Source: Natrinema pellirubrum DSM 15624
GTDB taxonomy: Archaea > Halobacteriota > Halobacteria > Halobacteriales > Natrialbaceae
DNA length: 64,000 nucleotides
Reading direction: 5' to 3'
Assembly (NCBI RefSeq): GCF_000230735.2
Contig: NC_019962.1
Location: 3,534,001 to 3,598,000, forward strand
Below the pieces are notes generated by a model. The model was given only the letters and a program-made list of their open reading frames with translations, had not been told where the DNA came from and did not search any database. A program made the translations under genes and the position numbers. Within the stretch, counting starts at the first letter, position 1, and every line of letters begins with the position of its first letter. Below are positions 63,073 to 64,000 of this stretch, piece after piece.

Positions 63073-63999
63073 TCAGTCCGACGGAGCGGATACCAGTTCG
63101 GCCGACCCGAGTTCCCTGAGATCGACGACGGTCGACCGGATCGTCACCGGCGCGACGTCGGCGACCTCGGCCGCCGTGGCCTGCGTGAGCGTGGGCCAGT
63201 CCTCGCGTTCCCCGGCGGCTTTGTAGAGACAGGCCGCCGCAACGCCGCTCGGGTTTCGCCCGCCGATCCGTCCCGACTCGAGCAGAGTTTGGACGTGATC
63301 GCGGGCGCGTTGCTCGACGGCCGTTCCGACCTCGAGTTTCGAGGCGTATCGCGGCAGGTACTCGGCGGGATCGATCGGCCCGGTCGGGAGCCCGAGTTCG
63401 CGGTTCAACGCGTCGTAGGCGACGGAGAGTTCGTCGCCGTCGGCGCGGGCCGTCTCGGCGATCTCGTCGGTCGTCCGGGCGATCGACCGGGTCCGGCAGG
63501 TCGCGTAGATGGCGGCGGCCGCGAACCCCTCGAGCGAACGGCCCTGAAAGAGCCCCTCGGACTGTGCGGACTCGAAGAGGGCACAGGCCTGCTCTCTGGC
63601 CGATTCCGGCAGCGAGAGCGAGGCGGTAATCCGTCTGATTTCGGCGAACCCGTAGACCTGATTCCGTTCGACTTTCGAGGAGATGCGTGCGCGATTGTGT
63701 TCCCTTCGGAGGCGAGCGATCTGTCGACGCTTCCGGCCGGTCAGCCGGGAGCTGTATCCCGAATCGGAGCCGGAGCCGTAGCCGATCTCCGTCGACAGCC
63801 CACGATCGTGTCTCGAGCGGGTAAGCGGCGCGCCGGTCCGTCGTCGATCGGTGTCCTCGTCCTCGAAGGACCGCCATTCCGGGCCGCGATCGATCGAATC
63901 CTCGCCGGAGACGAGTCCGCAATCCTCACACACGATTTCGGTACCTCTCTGCCGTAATCTGCCATCGCATTCGGGACAGACTGCAGCCGTATCTGCCAT
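63073..63999 (-). CDS. tfb: Transcription initiation factor IIB (TFB)
   Basis: 308 aa, starts at the very end of the window (ATG 63999). N-terminal zinc ribbon C8-x2-C11 ... C24-x2-C27, B-finger region with R-R-R-T-G-A-P-L-T, then two cyclin-like repeats (about 110-205 and 210-300; AAIYATCRTRSIARTTDEIA and AAACLYKAA). It bridges TBP and RNA polymerase. Haloarchaea have several TFBs; which one this is cannot be told. Confidence 0.95.
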   Translation of the reverse strand: MADTAAVCPECDGRLRQRGTEIVCEDCGLVSGEDSIDRGPEWRSFEDEDTDRRRTGAPLTRSRHDRGLSTEIGYGSGSDSGYSSRLTGRKRRQIARLRREHNRARISSKVERNQVYGFAEIRRITASLSLPESAREQACALFESAQSEGLFQGRSLEGFAAAAIYATCRTRSIARTTDEIAETARADGDELSVAYDALNRELGLPTGPIDPAEYLPRYASKLEVGTAVEQRARDHVQTLLESGRIGGRNPSGVAAACLYKAAGEREDWPTLTQATAAEVADVAPVTIRSTVVDLRELGSAELVSAPSD

Positions 64000-64000
64000 C

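Overview
The window is chromosomal DNA from a haloarchaeon, probably of the Natrialbales type (Natrinema/Haloterrigena-like; the genus is an inference). Evidence: high GC with strong Asp/Glu bias in the proteins, split archaeal RNA polymerase genes, TFB, MCM, type II GAPDH, a HTH-10 bacterio-opsin-activator-like regulator, Tat lipoproteins with an S-R-R-x-x-(L/M) signal and lipobox, and leaderless or TATA-box promoters.

Layout. 0-7.2 kb: an Mrp-type ATPase, then a molybdenum operon encoding an exported type II DMSO-reductase-family catalytic subunit, its four-cluster Fe-S subunit and a TorD-like chaperone. 7.3-15.5 kb (minus): RNA polymerase operon rpoH-B''-B'-A'-A''-nusA. 15.8-16.5 kb: tandemly duplicated tRNA-Asp. 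16.6-19.4 kb: a PD-(D/E)XK protein and a receiver/GAF/HTH-10 regulator. 19.9-32 kb: housekeeping genes (two PCMT-like methyltransferases, zinc protein, LURP-one protein, M29-like peptidase, GAPDH, Hsp20, RimK-like ligase, ribosomal protein L10e, site-2 protease with CBS domains, ABC exporter, oxidoreductase). 33.1-37.8 kb: beta-carbonic anhydrase convergent with dabB-dabA, a putative inorganic-carbon uptake module. 38-40.5 kb: Lrp regulator, cold-shock protein, small membrane proteins, a frameshifted gene and a cupin. 40.6-45 kb: Fe(III)-siderophore ABC transporter with two binding proteins and three identical-type palindromic operators (TTTAGG-N4-CCTAAA). 45-50.6 kb: chemotaxis transducer, Ski2-like helicase and small genes.

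50.7-56.9 kb is an accessory region beside tRNA-Pro. The sequence turns visibly AT-rich at about 51.45 kb and carries a divergent PCNA-like sliding clamp, facing and overlapping a two-gene operon: an NdpA-like (tentative) 319-residue protein and a 601-residue protein with a C-terminal multi-span membrane domain. An IS66 element with an 8-bp target duplication has split the first gene of that operon. The AT-rich part, clamp and membrane effector make this the best candidate for an undescribed (defence-like) system, now apparently inactivated.

56.9-58.3 kb is gene-poor. 58.3-64 kb: a small zinc protein, DUF502 membrane protein, MCM helicase with an intein in its Walker A motif (the intein contains a DOD endonuclease and an extra XRE-like HTH), and a TFB.

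A second pattern not explained by ordinary annotation: all three tRNA genes are followed within about 100-190 bp by partial copies of the tRNA 3' end, one inverted and one direct.
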